In this document: positions 1 to 12,472 of the stretch, one piece after another
Position numbering within the stretch: position 1 is the first letter of the stretch
How the letters are laid out: each line of letters starts with the position of its first letter
NCBI GenBank assembly: GCA_000708835.1
Contig: DF237121.1
Location: 1,953-65,952, forward strand
Origin: Klebsormidium nitens
Lineage: Eukaryota > Streptophyta > Klebsormidiophyceae > Klebsormidiales > Klebsormidiaceae
DNA: 64,000 bases
Direction: 5' to 3'
Translations under genes and position numbers: made by a program
The notes under the pieces: model-generated
What the model saw: the letters and a program-made list of their open reading frames with translations, nothing else
Told to the model about the DNA's origin: nothing
Databases searched by the model: none

Positions 1-1316
1 AACATTTGGGGCCAGCTTTTCGTTCACTGGTTGCTTCAGAGTTGTCTCTGCACAATTTTTATCTTATGTGCTTTCAAGTCTTATCATATGCTTACAGGTA
101 TTATGCTCAGAGGGAAGTTAAAGTAAAGGATGCACGCAGAACGGTGGATGTTGAACAAAAACTGGGATTATTTTAGATCGTACCCCCTAGCTAGCAAAGC
201 ATTGTGCAAAGCGCACACACGTCCGAGAAGGGTTCCCTCCCGATCATGAGCTCCCAGTTGTGGGACAGCAAGGAGGCACGCTGACCCTCCGGTTATCTAG
301 CCGAACACTGGGGGCCAGCCTTTTGTGCTCTGATCAGTTCCTATTTTTTGATGTGCCTTAAGGTCAAGTACTTGTGGGGTGGGGGTATACATTTAAGTAC
401 CATTTTAAACAAACGTTTTTGATCACTTCCGATAGCACCTCGGGCTACAAAGCGTGTGCCGCATTCATGTCCTAGAAGAGGTCAGTCGCAGCAGGAGCCT
501 TTCACTTTTGGAACTCAGCGAGGCGACTGATTGAGCCAACATTCTTGTTCGCTGACTGACTTAGAGTTGTGCTCTGAGCAGGCGAGCTGCTTCTTCCTGC
601 ATTTCACAGTTCCTTTCTTGCCGTCTGTCAGTTGTTAGCTGTGGGTTTAACTGGATGTTTGAAATTAGATATGGGTTCTATTGAATGGCCTCCAAACGCA
701 ATTGTGAACAAAAGCATTGCGTTCAGGTTGTTGTCCACCAGTTCAAGCCTGCTCTCCTGTTAAGTCAGCGCTCTGCATTCCCAGGCTTAACAGCGGTCTA
801 CACCTGCATCATTGGACGACTCATCTTGGGAGGTCGTTCGCTGAGAAAATCTGACTCACAAGAGGAGGACGGACAGCGTCTAACAGGAGAGTATCCTGCA
901 TCCAGGGTAACGTTAATGAAAATTTGAATGAACAATGGATGCAGATTCGACTTGTTTTTGTTCAGAAACTCTGAAAACAAAACAAGTGACACATTCATCT
1001 GTTCGAATCATCTGTTTAAAATTGAAAACACTTCCCAATGACCAACTTTTCCAACAGGATATTACCTAACTCAAGGAAAACTTGGAAAGCTGTCCAGTGT
1101 ACCATCCTCACTGAACCGGCCGCAGGGCTGCCCCAACGGCGCAGCGGCAGCCACTGGTGGCAAAGATGGTCGTAGGTTCGGGCACGGCAAGTGCTGGATG
1201 CAGCCGAGACTCTGATGGAGATCTTTCAGATACGTCCAAATGTTTTGTTCAGAAGTTCTGGCCGTCCTCAAAGCAACGTTAGTCCGAGGAAAGAGACAAA
1301 CTAGTCCACAAACTAT

Positions 1317-1511
1317 GAGCAGCCTGTAACAATCCTGGTCCGGACTCGGCTCGTAGCCGGAAGGTCATCCACCTCCAATGGACACTTTCCCGAATCGGGG
1401 TGCCCGCAGCCGACGTTCTCTATAGAGAACTCGTGAGAAGTACTGGTGCTTGGCTCAGGCCTGCCACCACGGTTGCGATCATTTGACCACCAGGATTGCT
1501 ACAAGCTGCTC
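1317..1511. mobile_element. MITE-like element, copy 1
   Basis: A 195-bp element with inverted ends. The left end reads GAGCAGCCTGTAACAATCCT and the right end is close to its reverse complement (AGGATTGCTACAAGCTGCTC). The interior matches copy 2 at 2157-2349 almost throughout, including a shared block GTGCCCGCAGCCGA. There is no coding capacity. The size, inverted ends and dispersed copies fit a non-autonomous DNA element. A clear target-site duplication was not found. Confidence 0.6.
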
Positions 1512-2156
1512 TCCTACTTAGCCCACCTACTTCATCGGGTTCAGATATAATGCTTTGGACACTTACAGAGGCTTTGCCGTTTTTCCTGCTCCAGTCTCTG
1601 CTCGCGCGTCGTCGCAGCCTTGGCGCCGTCTGAAGGCTTGTTGCAGTACAGTTCGCTGGACCCAGGTTCAATTTGACTTTGTTCAAGATTGCTGGGGAGG
1701 ACAATACAAACAAAAGGCTATGTGTAAGCCATACAGGTTTTCGAAGAGATCTCTTCACCCTAGCTTCCCCAAAAAGGCTTCCAGACGACTCAGCAAAGAA
1801 TAAGCATCTTCCTGACATACCCTCCTCATTAAGCATAGTCCCTGGGCTGCTCATGGCAAGCACAGGCTCCCCTCGAAGCAATCAGGTGCGGTGTGTGCTG
1901 CTGCGAATAACCCCATGATGAGAACCTGCATGGAAATTGCAAATGTTTTGTTCAAAAACTCTCATTTGTCTTTGTGCAAAAGCTGAAAGGCAAAGAACAA
2001 ACTCACCTGGGTGCTTACCCCTCACTGGAACAGTTGGGTCGTTGCAGGTTGTCAAGCAGCGAAGTGACGCCCCAGATTGTGTTGTAGTAGGAAAGACGGG
2101 CCGTCCTTAGAGTGACCCAATGCTAAAGGACGTAAACTATTGTGTTATTCTATCCT

Positions 2157-2349
2157 GAGCAGCTTGTAGCACTCCTGGCCCGAAGTCGGCTGGGAGCCGG
2201 AAGGTCATCCACCTCCAATGGGTACTTTCCCAAATCGGGGTGCCCGCAGCCGAGGTCTCTTGTCAAGACTCGTGTTGAGTATTGGTGCTTGGCCAGGCCT
2301 ACCACCACGGTTGCGGTCTATTGACCACCAGGATTGCTACAAGCTGCTC
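2157..2349. mobile_element. MITE-like element, copy 2
   Basis: The best-preserved copy of the family, 193 bp. The left end GAGCAGCTTGTAGCACTCCT and the right end AGGATTGCTACAAGCTGCTC form a near-perfect inverted repeat of about 22 bp. A short TACCTTCC-type tandem follows directly. Similarity to the 19.5-kb copy appears to continue beyond the right end (about 2385-2620 against 19660-19965), so the unit that moved may be longer than the inverted-repeat core. Confidence 0.65.
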
Positions 2350-3764
2350 CTACCTTCCTCCTACCTTCCTCCTACCCTACTCTAGAATCTACTTCTGTTG
2401 TTTGCCCGCTGGGAACAAACCGCTTGCAGAGGCTCAGGCTGCCAGTGCAGGGACTCGGATGCAGCCTTGAGCAGCCTACCAGGGGGACTGCCTTCGGGCT
2501 GCAGTCTGCGCAACAACCTGTCACTCGTGACAGGGTACGTGACCAGTCCAATCGGTGTGAGACACGTGTACACTCTTCTTCCGCTCCGTTATTCCGGTTT
2601 TATGCACGTCCTTCGTGGAAGCGGAAGCTTCTGGGAACGGAATCAGCGCGAACCGGTGCTGTTCCCTGTTCCGGCCTGAGCTTTCGTCACAGGATGCATG
2701 CGGATTTTGCTTGCGAATATGCTCGCAAGAGAGAAAGCACACCGATAATCAATAGTAGCACTGATGGAATTCCCAGAAGCACAGAATGGGCAACTTTGAA
2801 CGCTCTTATTTAAGACTTGGTAAGCGAGAAAGATTCATCTGGATTCCAAATGCTAGCGGAGGCTGTAAGAAAGCACGGACGCAACAACCTAGAGACTTCC
2901 TTACTGAGCATGGTTGTCGATGGAACTTTGCATATTGTTGTTGTTGCACGTGGATGAAGTTGGCGGCCCTGAAATGATCACCGTCGTGCAAGGTACCGCA
3001 TCCTTAGGGATTAGTATCCAAACTCAAGTCATGCATATGACGGATCATGGATTAACACCTAAAAAGCAGCTGTCGAATATATGCTACACGCAACACTTAA
3101 TCCAATTGTTAACCAAGAGCTGAGTAAATGACCACGTACCTCCACAGCTATATACACGATCAACAATTGCTCATGAAACGTACCGGCTAGCTATAGTAGT
3201 ATGATGGATATCCGGATGCGCTCAAACATGAGCTGCTCCGGCGCTCTGAGTTGGGCCTTGGCGCCGTGTTGGCGCCCGGCCGGGCTCTCACTTTCCATGT
3301 ACACACGCATTGTCCATGTATACATGTGGACTTCTTATTCATCGATCACGCATACGCTAAGTGGCATGAGCTCGGACGCATATAAGATGGCTATGGCGGC
3401 AGCATGTACCGCGGATTAGTGAAGCTGGGCATGCAGCCAGTCTGATATCCGAATGTTTTAGAGTCCACTAGACGTCAGCACTGCCGGTGACTCAAGGTCG
3501 GCACTCATTTATGCGCAAGCAGGTACCCTAGGCATGGACGGTCAACGGAACTTAAAAGTTCCTCGGCAACTTCCCACTGCTCACATTCACAACGAGAGGG
3601 CGCTTGGGTCGCTCCTTTTTGGATGTTCTTGGTCGAACCCAGGTCTCGTGTTGATCCCGCTGGTCAATTTCCACTGCCTACTTGGCATCTATCCTCTCGC
3701 GCTAGCTAACAGGCCAACGTGTAGGCCATAAAACACCGAATGTTTCCCTAAGCTGGTTGCAAGC

Positions 3765-6700
3765 TTACGTCGCTAGTCCCAACACGGACAGGAAAATGGC
3801 CATCCAGAATGTGATGGGAAGAATGGATAGAGCGTACTGCACAGGAACGCAAGATCGTCAGCCCGGATAGATCGCAACGTCTCAAGCACTGCTCACGGTC
3901 GAGAAGATATAACGGTCATTTCGAGGAGCTGCGGGCTTCCATTGCAAAGTAACTAGAGATTAGGAGCGGTCAGGTTTGTGCACGCTACAGACTTCCAGAA
4001 GAGAGTACCTCTCATCAGAGCAACGTCAGATCGTAGCACGACTGGACCTCGCACCGCCAACGACAGAATCTACTTTGGAAGACAGCTCACCTGTCTCAGC
4101 AAGAGCCCTGCTACCATTCCGGCAAGCGGCCGAGTTTTCGCCTTCAACTGGGCGAGCAACACGAGGTTCTGGGCGGAGGGCATCGCGGCTTCAGCCTGCG
4201 CACACAATTGCGAGTATGAGTCGCTACTTGATTTGTCTCCGAGATTGCGTTAAAATGCTTCCCCTGGTTGTTTAGTGATCGTGCTGTATGTTTTGACAGA
4301 AAGTAGCATTTGCAGGCTTCTTCCAATGCTTTTATGGGAGGCGCCTTCTGCATGCTTTAGTGCGACGCAATCGATTCTAGACGTGCGTTCGGCAGTTTTC
4401 CCGACCAACCAGGTTCCCTGTACACTCAAGTGCCGATGTTCCTTTGAGCAGGGATGACAAAGCCTCGAGCTCCGTTTGGTCAATCCGCCATACTACGACA
4501 GCTACCAGGAAACAAGCGGACTAGAAGTTTCCAAGCCCACACCTCTTTCAACCGTCCCTCAGGGGAGTTCCCTGAGTCGCTCTGGTACCCGCAGAAGTGA
4601 GGCAGGCTCACCATGAGAACTAGTCCGCAAATCGGGTCGGCCGGCAGGATGTGCGCGCGCATCAAACCCAGGGTCAGAAATAGGTTAACCAGCGGCAGCA
4701 GCAGTAACCGCACGCCCGAAACCACCCACACCGCCCGCCCGTCCAACACGTTCGCCGGATCGGGGCCCGGTTTCAGCCTCCCCGTTTTTCTCCTCCGTGG
4801 CTTTAGACTGCTGGATTCGCTAACCACGGAGTCTACGGGGCCCTCCCCTTCGCGGAGTGCGTCGGTTAAGGGATTTGGGTTAGCGCCGGGGGTAGCAACG
4901 AAGGGTTGCGCTCCGCCGCTGAAGCTGTGCAGGCGGGAGGGTATGGAGGCGGCTAAGGAAGAGGCGAGAACCACGGTCTGTACCGCGAGGGTGGCGGTAC
5001 CAAGGAGGGAGGCGGCCTGCAGACCAGAGATGGTCTCGTTTGCTAAAATGCGTGGCAGACTAGGTACTTGCAAAAAGTACAGATCGTAGGCAAAATGAAC
5101 GGATCTGAGCCTAAAGAAGGAAGTACTTGGCAACGCGACGAGAGGACGGGTTCGGGAAAATTGAGAACCCCGACCCCGTTTCTGAAGACGCATGGAGCGC
5201 GCATTTCCTGGCTTAAACTAGAGCACATGCTCATCCGCGTGAAATCCTGGAAATAAGGGTAAAGGTCGAAGTCCGGGAGTAAGTCGCCAAGCAAGCGGAG
5301 TCCATTGACAACCTTCAGCAGTCTACTGAAGGTTCTCGGTTCTGCACAAAGAGAACGCCCCAACAGGAAAAGGTATTGAACGAAGAAAAGCAATGGTAAA
5401 ATTCTAACATTCCGAAACGTCGAGCAGTCAAAAACTCAAACGTCAAGAGCTGCAAAGATGGAGCACTTCAAAGAAGACGAAACGGTTGGAACCCGGACCT
5501 CCATCACCGGCCGGAAGACTCCGCTCGTCAGCGTCGCCAGCACCGTCAGCGGAGTGATGCTCGTGGCATTCGCTAAGTTTTCCGCGGCCGCCGTCGCGGG
5601 GGGCAGGAACAAATGCGCCAGGGGGGTGGCTCCAATGATTAGCCCCAGAAACACTCCGTATAGGGGGGGGTTCATAACCCGGCCCAGCCAGGTGAGAAAG
5701 GCCTGCCACCGACCCTCCCCCTCGTAATCGCTCTCGTCGCCGTTTTCCGGATCGTCGGAGCTGCCCGCGATGATCTTGTAGCCGAACGTCCAGAGCGCGG
5801 GCGACCACCTGCGCAGAAAACGGGGAACATGGTCGCCCTTCTTTGCAGCTTTTGCTGAACGAGAATGACAGTCAAAGTAACGGGGAACTATCATAGCTGA
5901 ACGTTCACAGGGCGGGCGACCACCTGCGGGGAAAAGGGGGAGCGTGGTCGCCTTTCTTTGCAGCTTTTGGTGAACGAGAGTGACACTCAAAGTAACGGGA
6001 AAATTTTGTCGCCGCAGGTTTCTAGAACGGGCGTGGGGAGAACGAGGAACGTGGTTGCCGTGGTTTCCTATTTCACAGATTTTCCTAAGAAGACATGGAC
6101 GATCAAACTGACGGAGAGATTTTGTAGCGAGACGTCGAGAAGGCGGGCGCCCACCTGCGGGCAAGATGGCTGGGGTTGGTCGCCACCTGAAGACGTGTCT
6201 GAAGATGGGTGAAAGCTGAGCGAAATTTTGAAGCAGAACTTGAGGAAAGCGGCAAGCAGACTCGGTGAGGTAGGCCGCCGTGGCGGGGTTTCGATTTGGA
6301 GAGGGGTAAGCATGGATTGGCAATGAGATACGGCGAAACTGGTGTAAATCGCATGGATTTGGACGGTCGACCAACAGCAGGGAAGGTGACGAGGTTTGGT
6401 CGCTCTTTAGGGTGCAGCGAGAGAAAAGAGAGCTGACGTGCTTGGACTGGACAAGGCCCGGAGAATGATGACGTCAGCTACCTGAGAGCAGTATGGGGCG
6501 CCGTTCAATCACTTGTAATCCACCGAAGAGGTTCTCTAAAAATGTAGTAAGGGTTCCCCTTGCCAGCATTCGGCGGTAGTATACGACGGGCCCACTGTTT
6601 TCAGCCAGCATTACAGTCGCCTTATTCTACCATTCAGTGAAAGAGGACAGTCTTCGTCAGCAAACGTTCGTATTTTTACCAATTGCTGCCACTTGGAGGA

Positions 6701-9700
6701 AGGAACGCAGTACCAATCAAAAAGCCAACAGACGTTTGCCGCGATGGGCCCTTTAATCCTCCTTTCAGGTTCTTGACAGCGTCAGGCTGGTGTTACGAAG
6801 AGGGACGTACGAAAAAAGAACGAGCTCACAAAGTGAACGAACGCTTACCCAACCATGTAGAGAGCCAGGTACCCCGCCGCTTTGTCCGCACCGGCCCTGT
6901 CGAGCAGCGCCGATAGGAACACCTGAAACGTGCAAACAGGTGATGTCAGCAGGAGGCTCGCATGAAGGTGACGTCAAACCGGTTACAAATCTACTGAACG
7001 CGTATGAGACACATTGAAACGAGACTTCAGCGAGTCGTCGCTCGAACCGTAAAGCGGGTTCTCGTATGCAGACCATCGAGGGGCTTATAAAAAGAAAATA
7101 AAAGAGTGCTACAACCAAATCTTTGCGTGCGGCCGCTATACGTATTTTCTTCTTGGGTCGCCAGTCGAAAGAGAAGCAAGCTCCCTGTGAGAAACTCACC
7201 AGGGGAAGCGTGAGGGAGTTGCCAAACGCACTTGTCGCCGTCATAAGCGCCTCCTTGCTGGCGCCCAGCTTGGCAGCCCCGACGCCTTTGGGTGCCGTCA
7301 AGGCAACGGCAACGTCCGGCTGACCGGTCGCGATTGCAACACTAGCTGCACCAAAAAGAGAAAGTTGGTCGTGAACCTTTAAGTCGGAAGGGTAGCAGCT
7401 TGAAACTTTGTCGACTCCCGATTTGATAGGCGGTTTCAGTATCTTCGGATGATTATTCGGCTGACCGGACATTTTAGCACCATTCGCTGCACCCAGGAAA
7501 GTTGCCGTTTTGTCCTGAGGAAGCCTGCCGAGATTGGAAAACAAGCAGAAAGGTTTGCGACTTCTTCCAGATTGTTTGACAGCCCCCACATCCTTGGGCC
7601 GTCAGATTAACGGCGACGTCCACCTGCTTGGTCGCGATAACAATACTGGCTGCACGAGGCGAAGACAGCTTAAGTCTTTGAGAACCTGGCCAAGATTGGG
7701 GGAAAGCAGCTCGAATACATTGATGACTGGCGGTCCTAGAAACTTCAGTCGCGGCCAAGAGCACTGACGACGTCTGGTGGCCTGGTGGCAAAATTGGCTG
7801 CAAACAGGATGCTTGCGGACAGCATTTCGGAGGCTTCCCAAGGCTACCATGTCCGTTAGGAAAAGACGTTCGTGTCCTCTACGCAAGCAGAGCGCCGGCC
7901 GGTTTTGATTGCCCGGTCGCTCACGGGAGCATGCTACAGATATTATAGAATGTGCAAAGATCCGTCACGATTCCAGAAACGACTAGTCGGTAAGAGGAAC
8001 AACTTCGAATCCTCTGCTTCTCACTTGGAACAAGCGTCGACGCTCTAACCGTTGGTCACCAAGAGGCGGCATATCCATTTCTTCGAGACTTCCACAAAAT
8101 ATAACGAGCCGCTTCTCCAGAGCGAAATGACGTCACAACGCTCCGGTTCGGCATCGACAAGAAACTTCAAGAGCTCCTCTCCAGTCCTCCGGAATGGCAA
8201 CGGCTTCACTCAGTCACGTGGACCCAAGCGAACATGCTTCAAAGACCTCTTAGCTGTAGTAATCAGTGTCCGGGCGCGTACGTAGACCGAGGCTAGAGGC
8301 TGGGAAACTTGCGCACTTTCCGGTCAGTGCAGAACCTCACCTGCCACTAGCGACGAGGCCCTAGTCGGTTGGTGGGCCTCGAAGTGTGCGGGCACGAGGG
8401 GGGGTTCTCGGTATGCGAAGTGCGCCGCGAGTCTGCCCATGCCTGCCCCGAGCAGGATCTGGACAATGGCGGCGACCGGAACAGCGAGCAATGCGGGGCT
8501 GAAGTCGCTGTACAGGGTGACTGCCACCTGGCACAAAAAGCGAAGAGTCTTTAAGGGAAGTATGTCTACTAATTGTTGTTTTGTTCAGCCAGTAACTGTT
8601 TTTTATCGGTGTAATGATAATGCGACACAAATCACCGCTAAGCTGGTAACAGCGAGTAAAGCGGGGCTTAAGTCGCTGTACAGGGTGACTGCCACCTGGC
8701 AAAGAACGGTAGGGTGTCCTGAACAGGTGGATTCTCGTGAGCTCTCTGTTTCAGCCAGTGTTTGTGAATTGCCGGTGAATTTTTAGTACGATGTGAGTCT
8801 GTACTTCACGGCTAAATTGCAAGGTCCCCGTCTCCTATTCGCCTCGATTGACTGAATGGCCGAGTTAGTGATAGCAGGCAGATGGGAGGAAAGTGGAAGA
8901 ATAAATACACGGGCACATTGCATTGATGCAGAGCGCTTCCATCTCTGTCTGTTGATACTTGAGGACGGCCTCCTTTCTGCCGCGAAACGTGCTGAACCTA
9001 CCTTCCGTCAGATTAGCAACCCAGGTTTCAACATAGTTTTTAGGCCATCGAGCTTCCGGACGTTCATGTTAACGCATTAGTGTTTTCGAGGTGCAAACGC
9101 TTCATCATGACCGGGGGTTGGTTGAGCACGTACTTACTTACCTTTGACATCAAAAAACACGGAATGAGGAGCCGGAAAGCAACCTGCATCAGACAGCACA
9201 AGCTTTGAGCTTTGGTCTTTCACAAAGACCTACATAGACTGTCAGGCGAGGAGCTCAAAAAACCAATCAACGACTAGCATCGTGATTAGTCGAGTCCTTG
9301 CTCACACAGTGGCACATATTCAAGGACCCTGCACCCGACTTGCATTGAAGATTGAAAGTACCTCATTAGATCGGCTGTCAATCCCCTCCGCAGGGTTAGC
9401 AAGCCAATTGTCAACAGCCTCGATGGACAAAGCAATCAATCCGATTGAGATGCAGACACTAACATGCATGGATTGCCAGCTCAAGTCATTGTATCTCGTG
9501 TTCCAGCTTCTCAACATGAGGGTTCGAAGGTGCACCAAGGGGTAACGCATCACTCAATCTATGTTGAATAAAGGAGGTTTCCAGGCTGCAATTCAGTATT
9601 CGCTTGCTTCCGATCATTAAGCTTACCTGGCTCAAGACAGCGGGTGTCGACTCTGGCAGCCGGCCCGACTTCTGCATCCAGACGACCAGCGCTGCAAAGA

Positions 9701-11500
9701 GTGAGGGATTCATCAGTAAAGCCAACCGGTTGCCGCAGCTCACCTGTGAACTTCGAACCTCTTCAAATACTCCTTTACCTTCTTCGTTCCTTTCAAGGAT
9801 CTGTTGTCTGCTCATGTTGTTTGGTTTTCTGGTCACTCTGATATCCTCCATAGGCCGCGGGAGTGTGGTGTTGAAAGCCTAGTTTGGACAGCTTAACCAT
9901 CCGATACGTATGTTGTCGTGGCAAAAGTTCGTTTGCGATGAATGGATACCTTACAAGAGTCGGGAAGGGGCGCTTAAACTGATTGGACAGGAAGGAGTCT
10001 TATTCCCGCGTTGGACCTCGACAAAGCGAACTCACCGCATACTGTGAAGAGCTTCAGCGACGCCCCCGCCGTAGCCCCGAGCACTCCGACATTGAACGCC
10101 TTTTTGGCTGCCCCTACCGCCAGCTCAGCAAACTGGTTCAGGCCCCCCTCGCTAAGCGCCTGGCTAACCCCCTGGTTAAGAGCCTGGTTAGCCGCCGGCA
10201 GTGAGGCTACAGCCACCTTCCTTTGTCGGCCCTTCCTGCCGAGGGCCCGCGGGTGTTCCAGGAAAACGGGGTTAGCTAACCGAGAAGAGCGGGACCGCTG
10301 ACTAACAATGTGTACAGGGCCGGCTACAGACCCGAGGCTGCCTAACTGCCTAAAGCTATTTACTGCTGCGCTGGAAGGGGATCCTAAACCCTGTAAAGAC
10401 AGGTCACTAAAGACGGCAAAAGAACTCGTGGATCCCCAGGGGCGGCTCTCCAGCGCAGTCTGCAATGGGAAGCTTCGTGATGGGGCGCCAGCTGGCATCT
10501 GCTTTCCAAGGAAAGTGTCAACTTCTCGCCGTGACTGAGCATTTTGTCTGCTTTGAAGGGGCAATGGATTCTCAGGCCCCCAGCTGGGTTGGTAAGCGAG
10601 AGCCAGAAGAGGCGCCTCGGCTCCACTTGTCGACTTCTGGTGAAGCATGGCCGGCTGAAGGTGGGATTCAAGGTCCAGCTCATTTGATAGCAGCAGCAGC
10701 TCAGGAAATGCAGACGAATGCAGCCCATCTTCGCAGCCTGAGTCAGTGCTGAAGCCAGCCGCTCTGGTGCCTGCGGTCCTCTTCACTGACAGCTCAGAGC
10801 TATCGTTGCGCGGCGCCCCCAGATTGCCAACCCAATTGTGGCCACTGGTTGCCGAATCCTGTACTGCAGGAGCTGATGCTCCAATTGGATTATCGGAGAA
10901 CTCCCATTCTCTCTGCTCAACGGCATCAACACTTGGCTCTAGCAATTCGCTACTTCTATGCTCAACAAAGACAGTTCCGGAAGGCAGATCTCTGCCGTTG
11001 AACAAAGGGAGGTCTCTGAGATCTTCTGCTAATGCAGGACCGGGGAGGAGGATTGCCGCAGCTACGACAAAAGAGCAGAACGCTTGCCGAACAAATTCTA
11101 GCGGCCCTGGTGGCATCCGAAGACCAACCGGTCTGTTTAAAACCCTGCTTGATGACAGGCGGATAGATTGAACTTCCCGGCTTGCCTTGGTTGCGGCACC
11201 TTGACCCTTCCATCCTTTGCTCCGTGGTGAATTGCCAGCTGAGTTGTGAGTCTGATCCAATTTACGGAGCTTGGACAGATCTGGCCCCCCCAGCACACAG
11301 ATCCTCACAGCAGAGCGATTGGAGAAGCACCTTGCAGTTTGGATTCTTTTGCTGCATGCAACCCCAGCATTCCTGGAAGCATCTCCTGAAAGAGGGGCTG
11401 ATGCGGTGATCCTTGGAGCAGCTGCAGATGTCTGATAATTGGCAAGTACGAATGTTCCTCCAACTGGAGACGAAACCAGATGCGGCGCCACTAACACCAT
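3765..11500 (-). CDS. PILS: PIN-LIKES/auxin-efflux-carrier-family transporter with long N-terminal extension
   Basis: Nine exons on the minus strand join to 942 codons plus stop: 11500-10036, 9691-9627, 8527-8341, 7345-7200, 6922-6849, 5808-5499, 5016-4612, 4195-4091, 3836-3765. All phases agree. The carrier domain (about residues 480-942) shows family features: a hydrophobic first half with the helix around PVAAIVQILLGAGMGRL, a glycine/asparagine break in SAFGNSLTLPL, the NPPLYGVFLGLIIGATPL helix, a cytosolic loop, HILPADPICGLVLM, then AMPSAQNLVLLAQ and a last helix ending LGLAT. Residues 1-488 have no counterpart in plant PILS proteins. They are Ser/Ala/Arg-rich at the start and carry a hydrophobic segment ending in ALA (about 138-158), which suggests plastid targeting. 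PILS proteins usually sit in the ER membrane and act on intracellular auxin; the substrate here is unknown. The exon 6 donor (GTCCGG) is weak; an alternative GTGATG lies 9 bp upstream in the same phase. Confidence 0.85.
5775..6300 (-). repeat. Exon-edge tandem array, PILS exon 6 acceptor
   Basis: About five head-to-tail units of roughly 113-117 bp. The first (about 5775-5887) contains the true acceptor and the first codons of exon 6 (minus strand CAG then GTGGTCGCC). Copies begin near 5888, 6001, 6117 and 6231. Each repeats the exon start, the CAG acceptor context and the adjoining intron (a shared block reads TTCTTTGCAGCTTTTG). Similarity declines with distance from the true exon. The copies are out of frame or lack a donor, so they are pseudo-exon fragments. 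Confidence 0.8.
7317..7803 (-). repeat. Exon-edge tandem array, PILS exon 4 acceptor
   Basis: The true exon 4 edge (plus-strand block at 7317-7351, reading GGCTGACCGGTCGCGATTGC) recurs upstream in the intron at about 7458-7492, 7614-7648 and 7767-7803, roughly every 150 bp. The 7570-7648 copy also keeps more of the exon (a GGGCCGTCAGATTAACGGC version of the GGGTGCCGTCAAGGCAACGG stretch). Each copy retains the ..GCTGCA acceptor-side sequence. Confidence 0.72.
8483..8702 (-). repeat. Exon-edge duplication, PILS exon 3 acceptor
   Basis: Plus-strand 8483-8535, covering the exon 3 start and its acceptor, is repeated at about 8648-8702 with few changes over some 52 bp (shared block CGCTGTACAGGGTGACTGCC). 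The offset is 165 bp. The second copy sits inside the intron upstream of the true acceptor. This is the least decayed copy in the PILS gene and probably the youngest. Confidence 0.8.
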
Positions 11501-12472
11501 GTCTGGCTGCCAGATTGGACGAGGAATTCACTTGTCGTCAGCATAATCATGTGCGAGAGCCCCTCCCTTGACAAATGGGCGAAATCTTCATCCACTTCCT
11601 GAGTGGCTAAACAGCGCGGCCAGATAGACTTTGAATTGCAGAGTCCCTCAGCCTGCATGCTGAATGTGGGCCCTGCATGAATGCTTTGCCGCTGCCAAAG
11701 AATGCAAGCTTGCCTGCAATTTGACCCCTGGCCCTGGGCCTGGGCCTGGGCCTCATGAGTCGTGACGATGAACGCCTCAAGGCTGCATTGTACAGGCTCA
11801 TTTGAATGGAAAACCTGAGTGAAGCTTCTTGGAGGTCTTATGTTTGCCGGGATGTGTCAGCGTGTGTGCCGTTCTTCGAAATGAAACACAACCTGTAGTC
11901 TGCACCTGGCTCTCGTGTAACCGGATCACACCTGCCGTTTCTTCCATGCAGCGTAAACCTGCTCGCTTATAATGGATTCACTTTAGAAGGCCTAGGTAAA
12001 ACGAAAGCCACTGTAGGACACGAAAATGGAGATGAGGCCACAGCTGCCGTCCGTTTTGATAGGGTTCGCTATCGAACGTGCATGAACCAGTTTTGAAAAT
12101 GTCACGTGGTTATCCGGTGGAGTCTGCTGTACAGTGACTTAGAAAAGCTGCAAAATCTACATTTGAGTCCTAGAGAAGGAGTTGCAGGGAACTGGGATTC
12201 GGGAACTGCGCTAAGACCTTAGCTGCCAACAGTTGTGCAAATTCACAGTTGAAGGCTGCTCTCGATAGCTTCAAAGCAAGGAGGAGAGTTGTGTCTTCAA
12301 AGGCATTCGACAGGCTGTGGCACAGCTGAATGCGCAAACTTGAGTGATTCAATCACATTGCTCAAGGACTACGGAGGAATCTGCTATTTGAACATTTTTG
12401 GAAGTACATTCCAGCTTGAGCTGCAGAAGGCTTCACAACAAGAGCAGCTCTTTTCGGGATTACTTCCATATC
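11501..12472. promoter_or_regulatory. Shared 5' region between PILS and CBSX3
   Basis: A 972-bp stretch separates the two divergent start codons and must carry both 5' UTRs and promoters. It contains a short GGCCTG tandem (about 11733-11752) close to the PILS start. No conserved promoter element could be assigned with confidence. Confidence 0.5.

Larger units (their letters stand above)
1..3764. other. Gene-poor left end with repeats
   Basis: No reading frame here shows a recognisable domain or an exon chain. The stretch holds two copies of the GAGCAGCTTGTAGCA inverted-repeat element (1317-1511 and 2157-2349). Downstream of the second, around 2385-2620, lies sequence that recurs near 19660-19965. 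The longest open frames overlap these repeats and start at non-ATG codons or end quickly, so I treat them as chance. The 3' flank of the PILS gene begins at the right end. Confidence 0.6.

Noticed and set aside
1420-1881. 153-codon minus-strand frame
   Set aside because: It runs through the MITE-like element and has no domain.
4613-5089. 158-codon plus-strand frame
   Set aside because: Shadow of PILS exon 7 on the opposite strand.
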